Under the pieces are notes generated by a model. That model saw nothing but the letters and a program-made list of their open reading frames with translations. It ran no database searches and had not been told where the DNA came from. A program made the position numbers and the translations under genes. A stretch of 64,000 nucleotides of DNA, taken from assembly GCA_936440205.1 (NCBI GenBank), contig OW387138.1, positions 54,017,526-54,081,525 of the forward strand. The letters are read 5' to 3'. Positions 47,241 to 59,704 of the stretch are shown in pieces (position 1 is the stretch's first letter; the number at the start of each line of letters is the position of its first letter). Source of the stretch: Lepidonotus clava (lineage: Eukaryota; Annelida; Polychaeta; Phyllodocida; Polynoidae).

Positions 47241-48414
47241 GTAATATGAACGATGATAGAAAAAAAGACAGATTCAAGCATGTAAGGTTACACAAACATA
47301 ATCATTTATTTATAAATATACACAATAGAAATTGAGCATCACTGAAACACCAGATGTAAAACTTATCTAGTCACATCCAACAAAAATGTGTCAAACACGT
47401 ATGAAAGTGGGGGTTATTGAATTTTGAAGACCGACTGTCGTCTAACGTATTGTATACCTTTCAGAAATGCAGACTTTTATCATATCTCCAGCTTTACATT
47501 CACACTGAAACGAACTCAACTCGTCATAACCCTAAGACCGTATAAAATTGTGCTTAAACTATGAAACAATATGATAGGATTATACGATTAGATTTCACAA
47601 TAATGAAACACATATTATAAGCTGAACTTTACTTTACTTTACTTCGTGCGTGTTGCCCGGATGTCCGGCCGCCCGACACATTTAGGTGTCACTGCACTAG
47701 ATATTTCCTAAATAGTGCAGGTTGTTCCCTGGTGGAGCTACGCTGTTGTCCAATCTTTGATGGTTTTTTGTATTTCCATTATTGTTTTTCCCACCTTCTT
47801 GGCCGTCTGGGTGTCTTGAATGCTATTAATGAGTTTAGGGTTGATTATCATTATAGTGCACTGTCCGAGATGATTATTGTTATTAATATTGTCTCTAACG
47901 GGATGCTAGTCAAGTGGTGAGTAAGTCCACGATATGGGCGCTCAATCCATAACATGAACAACACTTGGCAGTACGGTAAGTTTATTGATGGATATGGTGA
48001 TGCGTACAGCTGCTCGTGATGGCAATAAGTCCAAGGTATTACAGTTCCAGTTTGGGGCTGAATTAGCTTCCTCCGTAGAGTCCGCCTATTCTTGCCTATG
48101 GCCGTCGTGCGGTTGTACCATATAAGTCACAAGATGTCCCTTTGGTTGTATGGCTATCTAAACCCCTTCGAGTCTCCCGATTCGTATGATCCAAACACTA
48201 CTGGTCTCTCTCCCTCGATTACCCTGCGCTCTTGCTTATAACGCGGTCTGATATTGATTTTACCCAAGGCATCGGTGCTTGCAGGGAAGTGTGTCCCGGT
48301 GAGCATTGTCATCAGGTATATTAACACTTACCAGCGGCACCTGCCATTACTATACATTTTCATAAACTAATTAATTTAGAGGAATTCTTATCGTTTTGTA
48401 TTCATCTGGTGCCC
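47241..48414. repeat. Inserted non-motif sequence; part resembles an LTR
   Basis: No inner counterpart exists, so this belongs to insertions into the outer copy. GGCGCTCAATCCATAACATG...CTTGGCAGTACGGTAAGTTT at about 47,938 resembles the solo LTR-like element at 60,242 (GGGCTCAATCCTATACAAAG...CTTGGCAAGAGGTCAGTTT). I read it as a weak trace of a related LTR fossil. Boundaries are unknown. Confidence 0.35.
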
Positions 48415-50200
48415 CTACACTAATTCAATAAGCGTGCACAAAGCAGATGTTTTGATCTCTACCTTTGTGCAGTCTGTTGTAAATAGTTTGTTTATTTGTA
48501 ATTTTTTGTCTTCGTTCTGGTGTATGGTAGGGCATTCTTCGAGGATGCGTTGTACGGTTTCTTCGCTGTGGCCACAAACCCTGCATACTTGGTCCGGGTA
48601 CATGTTTTTATAGTTTTGCTTTATTTTTAGCATTCTTGTCCTGGCCATGAACAGGGCTCTAGCCTGTTCCCTGGTGAGGTATGTCAGATAGTTCGCCGTT
48701 TCTTTCTCATTTTCGCTTTTATTTGATGTGAGAAATATGTATTTCGATTTTGTTTGGGCCGTCTCCTGGAGTGATCGTTTCATTGCCATGACTGTTGCTG
48801 CGTGACTTTTCCTTTTGGTCTCTCTTATCGTTTGGTGTTGTAGGTCTTCATAGTCCAGGCCAATCGCGTTCATGATTATTTTGGTTTGCGAGACCCATGA
48901 TGTTGTTTGTTGTTTGTCAAACATCGCAGTCATGGCTGTGCTCGTCTTGTCCTGCAATTTTTTGGCATAATTTATTCTCCTTTCGATTATCCTGTGGTGG
49001 ATGTCTAGTATTTTTAATTCTTCGTATATGCATTCCCTTTGTGTGGATTGGGGGATACGGAGCAGGCGTTTGATTGAGTTGTCTAGTATGGTATTTAATG
49101 TTTTCGTTCTTGTTTTGTTCAGGTTCCATGTTTCGCATCCATATAATATTATCGGTATTATACATGTTTCTAACAGGGTCCATATTGTTTGTAATTGGAT
49201 GCCTCGGAAGTTGTCATCTCCAGCTATGAATAGTATGGTTTGTAGGGCTGCCTCTACTTTGCCTTCTGTTTCTTGTAAATGGGTATCTAGGTTGTTTTTT
49301 GTGTTAAGGGTCTCTCCTAGATATTTATACCGTTGTTTCTAGCGGGGTGTTGTTGATAGATAGCTTCGGGTCCTCTTGGTTCTTCCCTATTATCATGGTA
49401 TTTGATTTTGCCTGTCCAACTTGTATCCTATATTTATTTGCTGTTGCTTCTGTTATTTTTAGTAGGGTCACTACCCATAGTAGGCATGTGGAAGTTTGCT
49501 CTATGTTTGTGTTCTTTTCCCTTTTTTTGGTTTGGATATCTTTATTTATCTCATCCATGAGGGTTGCGTACTAGGTGACTGCGAGTACGCCTCCTTGTCT
49601 GATACTGTTGCTTATATGGATAGTTCTGGTATTGCCTATAATAGTTCTTATGTTCACTGTCAGGTTTTGGTTTAGTTTGTCGGCGAGGTTCCATACTGCT
49701 CCAGTACATCCTTGTTTGTCCATGGTGTACATTATAGCGTCTAGCCAGGCTTTGTCATAGGCTTTGGTGACATCTAGGAATGTTATGTAGGTTGGTTTCT
49801 TTTTGTCTTTGTTATCGTTTATTAGTTCCTTTATTCTGAGGATGTGGTCTACTGTTGCCATTCCTTTTCTTCCTCCAGCCTGTTCATCGGATATTTTTAT
49901 TGTTTTGAGTATTCTTGAGTTGAGGAGTCTTTCATATAGTTTGCCCATATTGCTTGACAGAGTGATCCCACGTTCGTTGCTGCATTTGCCTTTTATGCCT
50001 TTTCCTTTATATAGCCTGACTACTTCTCCTTTCTGCCATTGGGCAGGGATCTTTTTTGTTTGGGATATGTTTTTGAGAGTTTTCAGGTAGAGGGTTCTTG
50101 TCTGTTGATTCGCTTCTATGAAGGCAGTATTGGCTATGTTGTCTGGGCCGGTTGCTTTGTTTCTCTGTAGTTTTGAGATGGCTGTGTTGAGACAAAGCAA
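48415..50200 (-). mobile_element. 5'-truncated LINE inside the outer transposon
   Basis: RT landmarks on the minus strand (49,571-50,200) are LQRNKATGPDNI, NERGITLSSNMGKLYERLL, EQAGGRKGMATVDHI, FLDVTKAYDKAW and SIRQGGVLAV. The C-terminal segment (48,415-48,957) ends with a CCHC-type knuckle, CRVCGHSEETVQRILEECPTIH-like (C-X2-C then H/C). Frames change between 49,571, 49,325 and 48,957, so it is dead. It belongs to a different LINE lineage from the copy at 19,319. Its 5' end carries an inverted fragment (next entry). It does not occur in the inner copy, so it entered the outer element after the two lineages split. Confidence 0.8.
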
Positions 50201-50310
50201 CCGGCCCAGACAACATACCCAATACTGCCTTCATAGAAGCGAATCAACAGACAAGAACCCTCTACCTGAAAACTCTCAACAACATATCAGAAAACAAAAA
50301 AGCAGGAACT
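50192..50310 (+). repeat. Inverted 5' fragment of the LINE
   Basis: CAAAGCAACCGGCCCAGACA and the following 100 bases (TACTGCCTTCATAGAAGCGA, AACCCTCTACCTGAAAACTC) are the reverse complement of 50,050-50,160. This is the pattern left by twin priming, or by a second short insertion. The two arms could form a hairpin. Confidence 0.8.
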
Positions 50311-51789
50311 AACTGCAAAACGATATACATATTACAATATAGTTTTTTTTTACCCTAGCCAGAAATGATGGGCAGTCAGTCTATTATAACCATGTAAATA
50401 TTAAAATCGGACACACCACATACACCGCATGAGTGGTTGATAAGATGCAACTTAGGTATAGACAAGTAGCACTTAAGGATGCAAAAAAAATTAAAGTTAA
50501 AAGGTAGAAAGTTAAAGTTTAAGTTAAAACATTACATTAGAGGGATTCAGTCGATCCCGAAGTGAAATGTAGGGAACGGGAACGGGAACGGGAACGGGAA
50601 CGGGAACGGGACGTAAAATGGAGTTGGGACAGGTATGCCTCTCTTTCATTCAGACGAATTTGAGACATGAAATTATGGAATGGTGATGACGATGCTAGTG
50701 GGGACAAGGGTCGGTGGGTAGGAGTGGACTGGGAGGAGGAGTAGGTAGAGGGGGATGTAGGTGGACGGGGCATGGAGTGGGTCGGGGTACTTTTACATTT
50801 CTGTGATTTTGAGTGGGTGGAGGTATGACGGGTAGGGGAATGGGGGGTAGACAGGGTGGAGGGAGGGTGGGTGTAGGTGGGACGGGTAGGGGAATGGGGG
50901 ATGGACAGGGTGGAGGGAGGGTGGGTGCAGGTGGGACGGGTAGGGGAATGGGGGGTGGACCAGTTGGAGGGGGCGGGGTGGTGGTATGACTCCTAGGGGA
51001 ATGGGGGGTAGACAGGGAGGGTGGGTGGAGGTGGGATGGGTAGGGGGGCGTTTCAGGGAAGAGGAGGTGGAGCGGGTTGTTGAGGGCTTCGGGGAGGTGG
51101 GACGGGTAGGGGGATGGGGTGGATCGGGTGTGGGGGCGGGCTTCAGGGGAAGGGGATCTAAGGTCTATGTGGGTGTTGGGATGGCGGGTGGATCGGGTGG
51201 AGGGGGGCTTTCTTGAGGTGGGACGGTTACGGGGACGTTTCAGGTAAGAGGAGGTGGAGCGGGATGTTGAGGGCTTCGGGGAGGTGGGACGGGTATTGGG
51301 ATGGGGGGTGGATCGGGTGTGGGGGCGGGCTTCAGGGGATCTAAGGTCTATGTACGTGTGGGGATCGGGGATGGACTGGGTGTGGGGGTGTGAGGGAGGG
51401 GAAATTAGGTCTATGTGGGTGTGGGGATGAGGGGTGGACAACGTCTGGGGGTGTGAGGTAGGGGTGGGGGGGTTATTCCATCCATCCCCAAACGCTTGCC
51501 GCGCCCAATCTAATATTCCCTCAGGCTCTGGTTGTTCCTCATCCTCTGTTGTTGATGTGATCTCAACGAACTGTGGCCTGTAGGACGTGCCAAAGATCGC
51601 CTATCCGTCGGCAATATCTTCTTCCCAAACTGTTCTCACACGTCTCTCATCCTCGCTATTTTTAAAATGAATAAGAATAACAAACCAAAAAAATAATAAA
51701 TAATGTAAAATAATAGAAAGTGCCAAATTGCTACAAAATGTCCTTATATTGAATAATATACTATAAGGGAAAAACGCACCTTTAGATAA

Positions 51790-52200
51790 GACCTCCATGA
51801 ACTATCAAACAGTGCCCCCACGAACTATCAGAAAGTGCCCCCACGAACGATGACAGAGTGCCCCCACGAACTATAAGAGCTAAAGTGAAGGAAAAATAAT
51901 CCCATTCTAGATTGGAATTTGGGTTACTAAAATAAGCAAGAATTATCTTTTTCTATATGTTCAAGGACTACTTTAGCATCATGATTTCTTAAATTTCATT
52001 AGTTCAATTAGTTAAGTTGGTTAATTTTATGACGTACATTTAAATAAGACCCCCACGAACTATCAAACAGTGCCCCCACGAACTATGAGAAAGTGCCCCC
52101 ACGAACGATGAGAGATTCATCCCCACTAACTATAAGAGCTAAACTGAAGGAGTTTAAATAACACCCGACGAACTATGAAAAATTGACCCCACAAACTATG
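51790..52200 (+). repeat. Outer motif cluster in gene B intron
   Basis: GTGCCCCCACGAACTATCAG and GAACTATAAGAGCTAAAGTG recur at about 51,800 and 52,065, the counterpart of 37,325-37,870. The motif has decayed variants here (CCCGACGAACTATG). Confidence 0.8.
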
Positions 52201-52804
52201 AGAAAGTCCAACCAGGAAAGAAGACTTTTTTTTTCCAGGACATTTGGTAACAGTTCAGCATAAAAATAATTATTGAAAGAAATGTGGTTCAACAATAGTA
52301 ATATTAGTTAATTAAGAAATGTTACGTTATATTCCATTCAGGGTATACTGGTTTAAATACAATTAATGGTTCATTTCCATGGGTTTAAACGGGAATCTAC
52401 AAGAAATAAAATCAATAGTTCCCATTTTTGAATAATGATGGTGCTTTATAAAATAAAGAATATCTGTTCTATTATTTCCAGAACAGGAATTGCGTTTTTG
52501 AAAGTTAACCCAATCAGGGAAGTATGGCTTATAAATGTACCATATTGATTTACGTTGTGACAAATATTAACATAATTAAGGAAACTATTTGAAATATACA
52601 AAGAAAATATGCGAAAGTATAATGAAAATATATTAAAATTCAATGTTAATTTGTGACAAATTATGGAAATGATTTTATTCAAAGTACATCTAAGAAGAAG
52701 CAAAACTTACGTTTCCATTTCCAGAGTGGGAGAAAGGTGTGAAGAAGACCTAGAAGAACGCCTCATCGTCTGCTCTGGTGAAGATCTAGATCTGTAAATA
52801 AATA

Positions 52805-52950
52805 AAACAAAAAAAACATGAGAAAGTGCCAACACGAACTATGAGAAAGTGCCCCCACGAACGGTGACAGAGTGCCCCCACAAATTTTTTGAAAGTGCCC
52901 CTACGAACGGAGATAGAGTCCCCCGACGAACTATGAGAAAGTTATTACAA
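52805..52950 (+). repeat. Outer motif cluster, repeated at 53,985
   Basis: GTGCCCCCACGAACGGTGAC, GTGCCCCCACAAATTTTTTG and a following stretch (GTTGCGTTGGCCAGATGTAG) occur here and again at about 53,985-54,120. The exon array is thus bracketed by a direct duplication. Confidence 0.8.
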
Positions 52951-53159
52951 GGTTGCGTTGGCCAGATGTAGATCTATGCTTAGATACAAGAGTGGGTCAT
53001 CTATATCAGGGGGTGGGGGGAATACAGATTTTTAGACCCTTTAATGGGCGTGTGGAGCAGTTGCCGAAGTTGCAGTTGCCGAAGACCGTTAAGTGATGAT
53101 CAGAATATGGTGTTGACTGTGTTGGGTGTAGGGCTGGTAGTACTAGCTTTATTGGGAAT

Positions 53160-53840
53160 AGAATAACTTACCTTCTTACGTCTTCGGTGGTACCACTTCC
53201 ACTGGAGTAGGTTCGCTCACTCCGTTCATGTCCGCGGGATCTGTAAATTATAACAAAAGACAAACAAAATTAAAGCTAGAGTGAGGGAAGATTAGGGCGT
53301 ATGTTTGCAGATTTATGTTCAGAAAATTTTTTACCTTGCTAGCAGGAGGCCCAGAGAGGAGCATTAGTGCGTTATTCAAATTCCCGAGAAGTTGCCCAAC
53401 ACTGTTAAGTCATGATGATAATATGTGTTTGTTCGAAGCAGAATATTGGGAAAAGAATAACTTACCTTCTTACGTCTTCGGTGGTACCACTTCCACTGGA
53501 GCAGGTCCGCTCACTCCGTTCTTTTCTGCGGGATCTGTAAATTATAACAAAAGACAAACAAAATTAAAGCTAGAGTGAGGGAAGATTAGGGCGTATGTTT
53601 GCAGATTTATGTTCAGATAGAATATTACCTTGCTAGAAGGAGGCCCAGAGAGGAGCGTTAGTGCGTTATTCAAATTCCCGAGAAGTTGCCCAACACTGTT
53701 AAGTCATGATGATAATATGTGTTTGTTGGAAGCAGAATATTGGGAAAAGAATAACTTACCTTCTTACGTCTTCTGTGGTACCACTTCCACTGCAGGATGT
53801 GAGGTGACTCGCTTCTTGTCCGCGGGATCTGTAAATTAAA
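53160..53840. repeat. ~294-bp tandem array, three units, each with a cassette exon (outer)
   Basis: The minus-strand donor AAGAAGGTAAGT occurs at about 53,170, 53,462 and 53,757. Each pairs with a TTTACAG acceptor 70-75 bases higher. The first exon is 69 bases (SRGHERSERTYSSGSGTTED), phase 2 to 2. The array sits in the same place as the 418-bp array of the inner copy but has a different unit and exon sequence. Confidence 0.85.
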
Positions 53841-54744
53841 ACAAAAGACAAACAAAATTAAAGTTATGTCAAAAAAAAAGAAATATTTTGGTAATAATCC
53901 AGGGAGGGGGTGGGTGAAGGCCTTGTAGTGCTAGTCTAGAGTGAGGGAAGATCAGTAATATTGGGAAAAAATGCAAAAGTGCCCCCTCGAACCATGAGAA
54001 AGTGCCCCACGAACGGTGACAGAGTGCCCCCACAAATTTTTTGAAAGTGCCCCCACGAACGGAGATAGAGTGCCCCGACGAACTATGAGAACGTTATTAC
54101 AAGGTTGCGTTGGCCAGATGTAGATCTATGCTGAGATACGAGAGTGGGTCATCTATATCAGGGGGTGGGGGGAATACAGATTTTTAGACCATTTAATGGG
54201 AGTGTTGAGAAGTTGCAGAACAATGTTAAGTTATGATCATAATATGACGTTGACTGTGTTTGTTGGAAGCAGAATATTTGGAAAAGCACAACTTACCTTG
54301 TTACATGTTGGGGGGTACCACTTGCACTGATGGAGGTGCCCTGACTGCCTTCTTGTACGCTCCTAGTCGGCGTGGCCTCCCACCACTCTTCTTCCTCCAC
54401 TTCTAATTCCTGATCGCTAGGGGCACGCCCCATGGCCAGTGCCTCTGCAGCTTCTCCTGTTGTTAAAAAAACACATGTATTTTTAAGTGATTTTTGGTTT
54501 ATGGTGGTCTCTATGATTATTAGATGCGATAGCTATTAAAGTGTAAGCCCATACGACATTGGGTATATCTAAGGTTGGACAAGGGTTGGACAAAATTACT
54601 GTTCAAGCCGTCCTTGTTCCCAAAATTTGGTTAATTCTATATTATATAACCATCTTCAGGGAAAAAGTGCGGAAACAATTTTGAAAATATTTCATAGTAA
54701 AGCTAAATGTTGGTGTAAAGTGGGATGGGCTTATTCTACTTGTG

Positions 54745-54840
54745 ATGGTCAGTGGGGGCAAGTCCATGGGGGTGTCATCGTCCGTGGGGGCAAGAATTAT
54801 ATCATACTTGGTGGGGGCGGTTTTCATAGTTCGTGGGTTA
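54745..54840 (-). repeat. Reversed motif cluster (outer)
   Basis: CATCGTCCGTGGGGGCAAG and TTGGTGGGGGCGG match 40,740-40,890 in position and orientation. Flanking TTAAAGTT(A/C)GATTTA is conserved. Confidence 0.8.
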
Positions 54841-56169
54841 AAGTTCGATTTATTTTTGTACTTGAAGAAGTTAAAAACTGGGAATGAAACACTGTATACT
54901 TCTATATTACAATAAGTTCTAAGATATAAATAAAGACTTAAATGATTATAATTGAAATTTCACAGGCTCATCTATTTATTTATTTTTATTGAACTTAGAA
55001 TCATTATACAGTGCTTCGGCCACAAAGGGCCGGTCTTCCAGGAACTGCCAGCTTTACACAGTGCTGGCTTACTAGATAATTAATACTTACTCTTTTCTTT
55101 CTCCGAGGCGCGGGAGTTCTGTTTGTAGGTCTTTTCTCACTTCTGTTTCTTTTCGCGCTGGACGTCCGTCATGCCTCCAAGAGCCGCGACACGGTCGCGC
55201 GTCCCCTAAATTAAATCGATAAATAAGATTATTCAAATTTATCTGTTTTTAGAATAAACAAAAATTAGGTAGAAATAAATAAATATTGAACTGACCCAGG
55301 TGTTATATGAAAATAGTTATTACAGGGGTAAGAAGATTGGGACAAAATTCTGGTCGTCAGAGGATGACCATTAGAAGGAATCTGGTGATGCACATGTATA
55401 CAGATTTATAGTGTGCACAATATACCGAAAAATTGCTTATACTATTACATGCTATTAAAATAGGTAGAAAACAATATTCATAATATGGTCGTCCACAGTG
55501 ATTTTATGGTCGTCTAGGACACGAGAACACACAGATTTTCCTAGCCTGATTATATTAGTGTTACAGTAATAGCATAGATAATTAGATATTTCAATATTAC
55601 AAGAAATATTTAAAAATCATTTTAAATGAAAAGGTATATTATTACCTGACTGCGCTGGCAGTCGGACTCTTTTGTATCATGCGTCTTGCGATACTGGATC
55701 ATGTAGAGGCGGTTGCACTCTTTTTCTTTGGCAGATTTCGCTTTTTTAAGCCTTTTCTTTTTCAGAGGCCCTACTTGTTCCTCATGTTGAGGCGCTACAT
55801 GTTCCTCATCCTGAGGCCCTACTTGTTCCTCATCCTGAGGAAATACTTGTTCCTCATCCTGCCGCTGCTGCTGCTGCTGTTGTTGTTGCTGTTGTTGTTC
55901 AGGGGGTGTTCGGCGTTGGGATCGTGCTGGTGGTGCTGGTGGTGGTGGTGGTGGTGGTGGTGGTGGTGGTGGTGGTGGTGGTGGTGGTGGGGGTGATGGG
56001 GTGGAGGTGATTGTGGTGGTGATGTTGTCGATAGTGGTGCTGGTGATGGTGTTGTTCTTTTCCTTCGTTTGGCCATTGTTGAAAATCTGAAGAAAAAGAA
56101 TAAAAACAAATTATCACATTTAAAATTTTAAAGAAGAATAAATTGTACAATACATGGGTAGAAATTTAC

Positions 56170-56660
56170 TTTTAAACCTGTGAGCCCGAGAATCCGTGGG
56201 GGCTGACGGGGTGATTCGTGGGGGCTGATTGGACGGGGTGAGGGTATGAATCAAGGGTGATGATGGGATACGTGGTAGGGGGGGATAATCGTCCGTGGAT
56301 ACACTGGACGTAGTATTTCGACATTTCTATGAACAAGTTTGCAAAATGTATGGACATTATTGTATAATACTAAAATAATTTGTGGGGGCTGACATTATGA
56401 TTCATGGGGGGTGATTCGTAGGGGTGAGGGGATGAATAGTCGAGGGTAGTGGGGAATGATGGGATAGGTGGTGGGGGCCATGATCGTTAGTCGATAAACG
56501 GTACCACATTTCTATGCAAAATGTATGGACATTATTCTATAATACTCAAAGAATTCGTGGGGACTTATGAAATCATTCGTGGGGCTAAAGGAATGGTTCG
56601 TGGGGGCTTATTCGTTCGGGGGATTCGTGGGCGCCATAATGGTGGCGGGATCCAAGCGTT
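56170..56660 (-). repeat. Reversed motif cluster upstream of outer gene B
   Basis: GATTCGTGGGGGCTGATT and relatives are in the same orientation and position as 42,100-43,070 in the inner copy, with fewer units. Confidence 0.85.
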
Positions 56661-56780
56661 TACGAAATTTCAAAAGCATTTGTCGATCAAAAAGTTTATG
56701 TGTACCTTAACTGTATGAGAAAAAGTGGATATCTAGAATCTATGCATATTATTCTATCATATTAACATAGGTTTGCATAG

Positions 56781-59030
56781 TCGTACGAATGCATACCTCT
56801 CACCAAGAATTCAGTCATCTGGGTGAAAATCCAGGGGGCACACTTCAAACCAAAGCATAAACAGTTGTCTGTAAAGTAAGTAGAATTACCATTGTAATCC
56901 CAGACAAAACCTTGATATGTACGATGCAGAGGATTGATGTTAATTGAACGGTATGCTGATTTGATATCAACAACAGTCATAAAAGCCCCCTGATAAAGAA
57001 TATCTGTAATGTCATCAATATGGGTATATGAAAACGTCCTACAAGTAGTATCCATAAAATTATTAATAGATTTGCCCTCCGGCATACTACAATCTGTAAT
57101 TGGACGTAATTTCCCTGATGATTTACGAACAGCGCCTAGTGAATGAATACAATGTGGCTTGTCGTGAACTACAGATATTTTTGATGCCTGTAACTCAGCA
57201 GAAATAGTACAGTCCATCTGCTGTTTAAACTCATCAGACAAAATTGATGAGTAGTTAGAACAAGCATAAGAAGGAATAGGGACATCGTCCACTATATCAA
57301 AACCATGTGTGACACCATGGTAAATGAAGTCAGCATTGACATCAGGACCATCCGGCCTGAGGTAACATTCCTTGAAAAATGAACAAGGTTTAAGTTGTAA
57401 CTGACAACCCATAAGGGTATGAATGCAACCCGGCAAACAGTCAAAAGGGAATTCAACATCCTGTTTGAAAAAAAACCCATCCAAATGATCCAATTTTGGA
57501 AAAAGAACAGCCGGGTTCATAGGGTTTGAACAATGTAAGCGTTCATTGTAAGTCGTACCAAGAAAATGGTCAGAAACAGGGGAATCCATGGTTCCTTCAG
57601 AAACATTATCTAAAGGAACGGCTAATTCCTATCTAGAAAAATTAGGATTCGCCAAAGACCCTGAAGAAGACTTATCTTCAGTCCTGCAGTCAAGCGCCTT
57701 ATGGTCCCCGTAACACTCAGTGCACAAGTGTTTTAGAGAACAGTTTTGACCCTGGCACTTCTTACCAAAGTTCCACTTCCAGCACAACCCTTTGGGTAAT
57801 TTACGTTTGTCCTTGACATTTTTGGAAGAATCGGTTACTACTGCCTTGGATTTTGGCTTAATATTTTCAGGCCCAAGATATCTATGTACCAGTTCATGGT
57901 CCCCATAAACCATAGATCCCTCACCCAGTATATCAGCACGTTCCCTGACTGCTTGGTCGTATCTAATAAGAGAAGCAGCGGTATAAATTCTTGATTTGTC
58001 TACCAAAAACCGTATGTGTTTCAAATAACAAGCTACAGAGAACCCTTGAGTTAACAAACTATCTACCAAAGATAAGTTAGCTGACAACACATCCTCAAAA
58101 GTACGAAATTCTGAGGTTTTATTATCGAAAGCCATGTGTACTTCAAGGTCAAAATAACGTAACTTACGTCGCTTACGTTCCGTAGCACGGCAGTCGTCAT
58201 GGGCAAAGGCCAACCCTTCATAAAATGCGTCACGTTGGTCTGCATCAGGCTGAACAGCCCTCGGTTTGTGACCATGTAATAAAGGAGTGAAATGAGTTGA
58301 AGTAGTATGTTTCTGCAATACAGGGTCATGAACAACAGGCAAAACGTTCTTGAATGCCCCAGTTGTAAATATAGAAGGCAATCCAACAACAGCAGGCACT
58401 ACAGGTGGAGTAGTAGTTACTGGGGTTGTAATGGTAGTCGTTACTGGCGGCAATGTAGTCGGCACACCTGTGAATAGTTTTTCAACCCCAGAAATTAAAG
58501 ACGACATTTGCTCCTCCTGTTTGGCTAAGGCTTCACGTTGAGAGATGTTATCAGCTATAAGCTGTTTAATTAGTTCATTTGAAATAACCGGTTCAACAGC
58601 TTCTGGTTTGGCCATAAACTCAGCAGAGTCCGCTGTTATTTTCTCAGTATCAACGTGTAACAAATAGTCATTCTCACTTACCCCAAGAGTAACACACAGA
58701 GCCTTTGCGTCACGTGAATATTTGCAGAACATACCACCACGAGGAGGGTGGTCATGCTTACAAGCAGGACACGAAACTAGTCGCTTAGACATCTTGGCTA
58801 AGACTAACAAACAGCTCAAAGACAGCACAAAAATCAGCAAACGCATGGCTGGTGTGTAATGGAGGAGTGAGGCCAGGTTACAGTCCAGCTGGCATATTTA
58901 TAGTCCAACAACCAGTGACACCTGGTGAACAAGAGAGCAGCCACATATGCTGGCAGGTGGCAGTAGTGAGTCAAGGTCCATAGCATCCCAGCTATACTGA
59001 TATAAGCCGCCTGCTTATATCATACATAAT
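56781..59030 (-). mobile_element. Retroelement fossil, DIRS-like, partial, inserted in outer transposon
   Basis: Minus strand. A gag-like part (about 57,629-58,786) has a Cys/His cluster at each end (CPACKHDHPPRGG; CWKWNFGKKCQGQNC...CTECYGDH). The first part of a reverse transcriptase follows (GAVRKSSGKLRPITDCSMPE, VVDIKSAYRSI, LCFGLKCAPWIFTQMT). These signatures fit DIRS/Ngaro-type tyrosine-recombinase retroelements better than Gypsy, but the diagnostic recombinase is not here. It is broken, with about two or more breaks, and only the front part is present. It replaces a stretch equivalent to 43,139-43,560 of the inner copy. Moderate age. Confidence 0.7.
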
Positions 59031-59704
59031 ACAGTTTTACAAGAGGGGATTTAGGAAGCTTAATGGTTGATTACGTGGACAATATTATTAAATAATGATA
59101 TATAATTTGTAAGATATAATAGATATTGTCATGTTATGCCCCCACGGACGATGACAGGGAAAAAGTACATCACTTTTGTATTTTATGGTATTTAGGTGAT
59201 AAATTGAATAATTTTATAAACTTTTAAAGTATCATAATATGCATATAAGTATAGGTATTTGTTTAGAAGTAAGTATTGAAATAAATTAATATTTTTTCAA
59301 ATGTACTGTATTGTTAGTAATGGTTTAAAGTGCCCCGCCGGACGATGACGTAAAAAATGTACAAGTGATTAAAGAGTAGAATAAATATTATATTTTATTC
59401 ATATCTTTATGTACTGATGGAATAGTAAATAAGAGAATATATAGAAAGTGATAAAAAAAAACCCAGAAAGGATGTATAATTAATTCATCACAAAAAAAGG
59501 CGTTAAATTAGAATATACAAGAAAAAACACTCAAAACGGGACAGAAATCATACATTTTAAGGGGAAATTCATAAAATATTTAATATAAGGGTGAAAATGT
59601 AAGTTGTAAAATGTAGACATATTACGTATTGATACTTAAATGCAAAAAACAGATATCAATTTGGTTAAATAACTTAGTAATGAGGAAAAAATTTTGAAAT
59701 CCAT
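59031..59704. other. Outer right arm, AT-rich, conserved with inner right arm
   Basis: Non-coding. It aligns throughout with 43,560-44,232. Two isolated motif copies (CCCCCACGGACGATGACA near 59,138; a decayed CCCCGCCGGACGATGACG near 59,334) sit at the same places as in the inner copy. Confidence 0.85.

Larger units (their letters stand above)
50537..56076 (-). pseudogene. Outer gene B, decayed
   Basis: Counterparts of every inner exon class are visible: exon 1 (56076-55646, MAKRRKRTTPS..., with its repeat tract out of frame), exon 2 (55205-55091, with a TGA where the inner copy has Arg), exon 3 (about 54,454-54,300, EAAEALAMGRAPSDQ), cassette-like exons (53,160-53,830), an exon at about 52,795-52,720, and a last exon (51,660-50,537) whose repeat region is scrambled but whose end (HNFMSQIRLNEREAYLSQL...STESL) and stop are conserved. 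Splice signals remain recognisable. It is broken by at least one nonsense change and frame changes in the repeats. Confidence 0.75.

Noticed and set aside
49803-50312. Plus-strand frames over the LINE RT
   Set aside because: Antisense to the RT landmarks on the minus strand; one part arises from the inverted 5' fragment.
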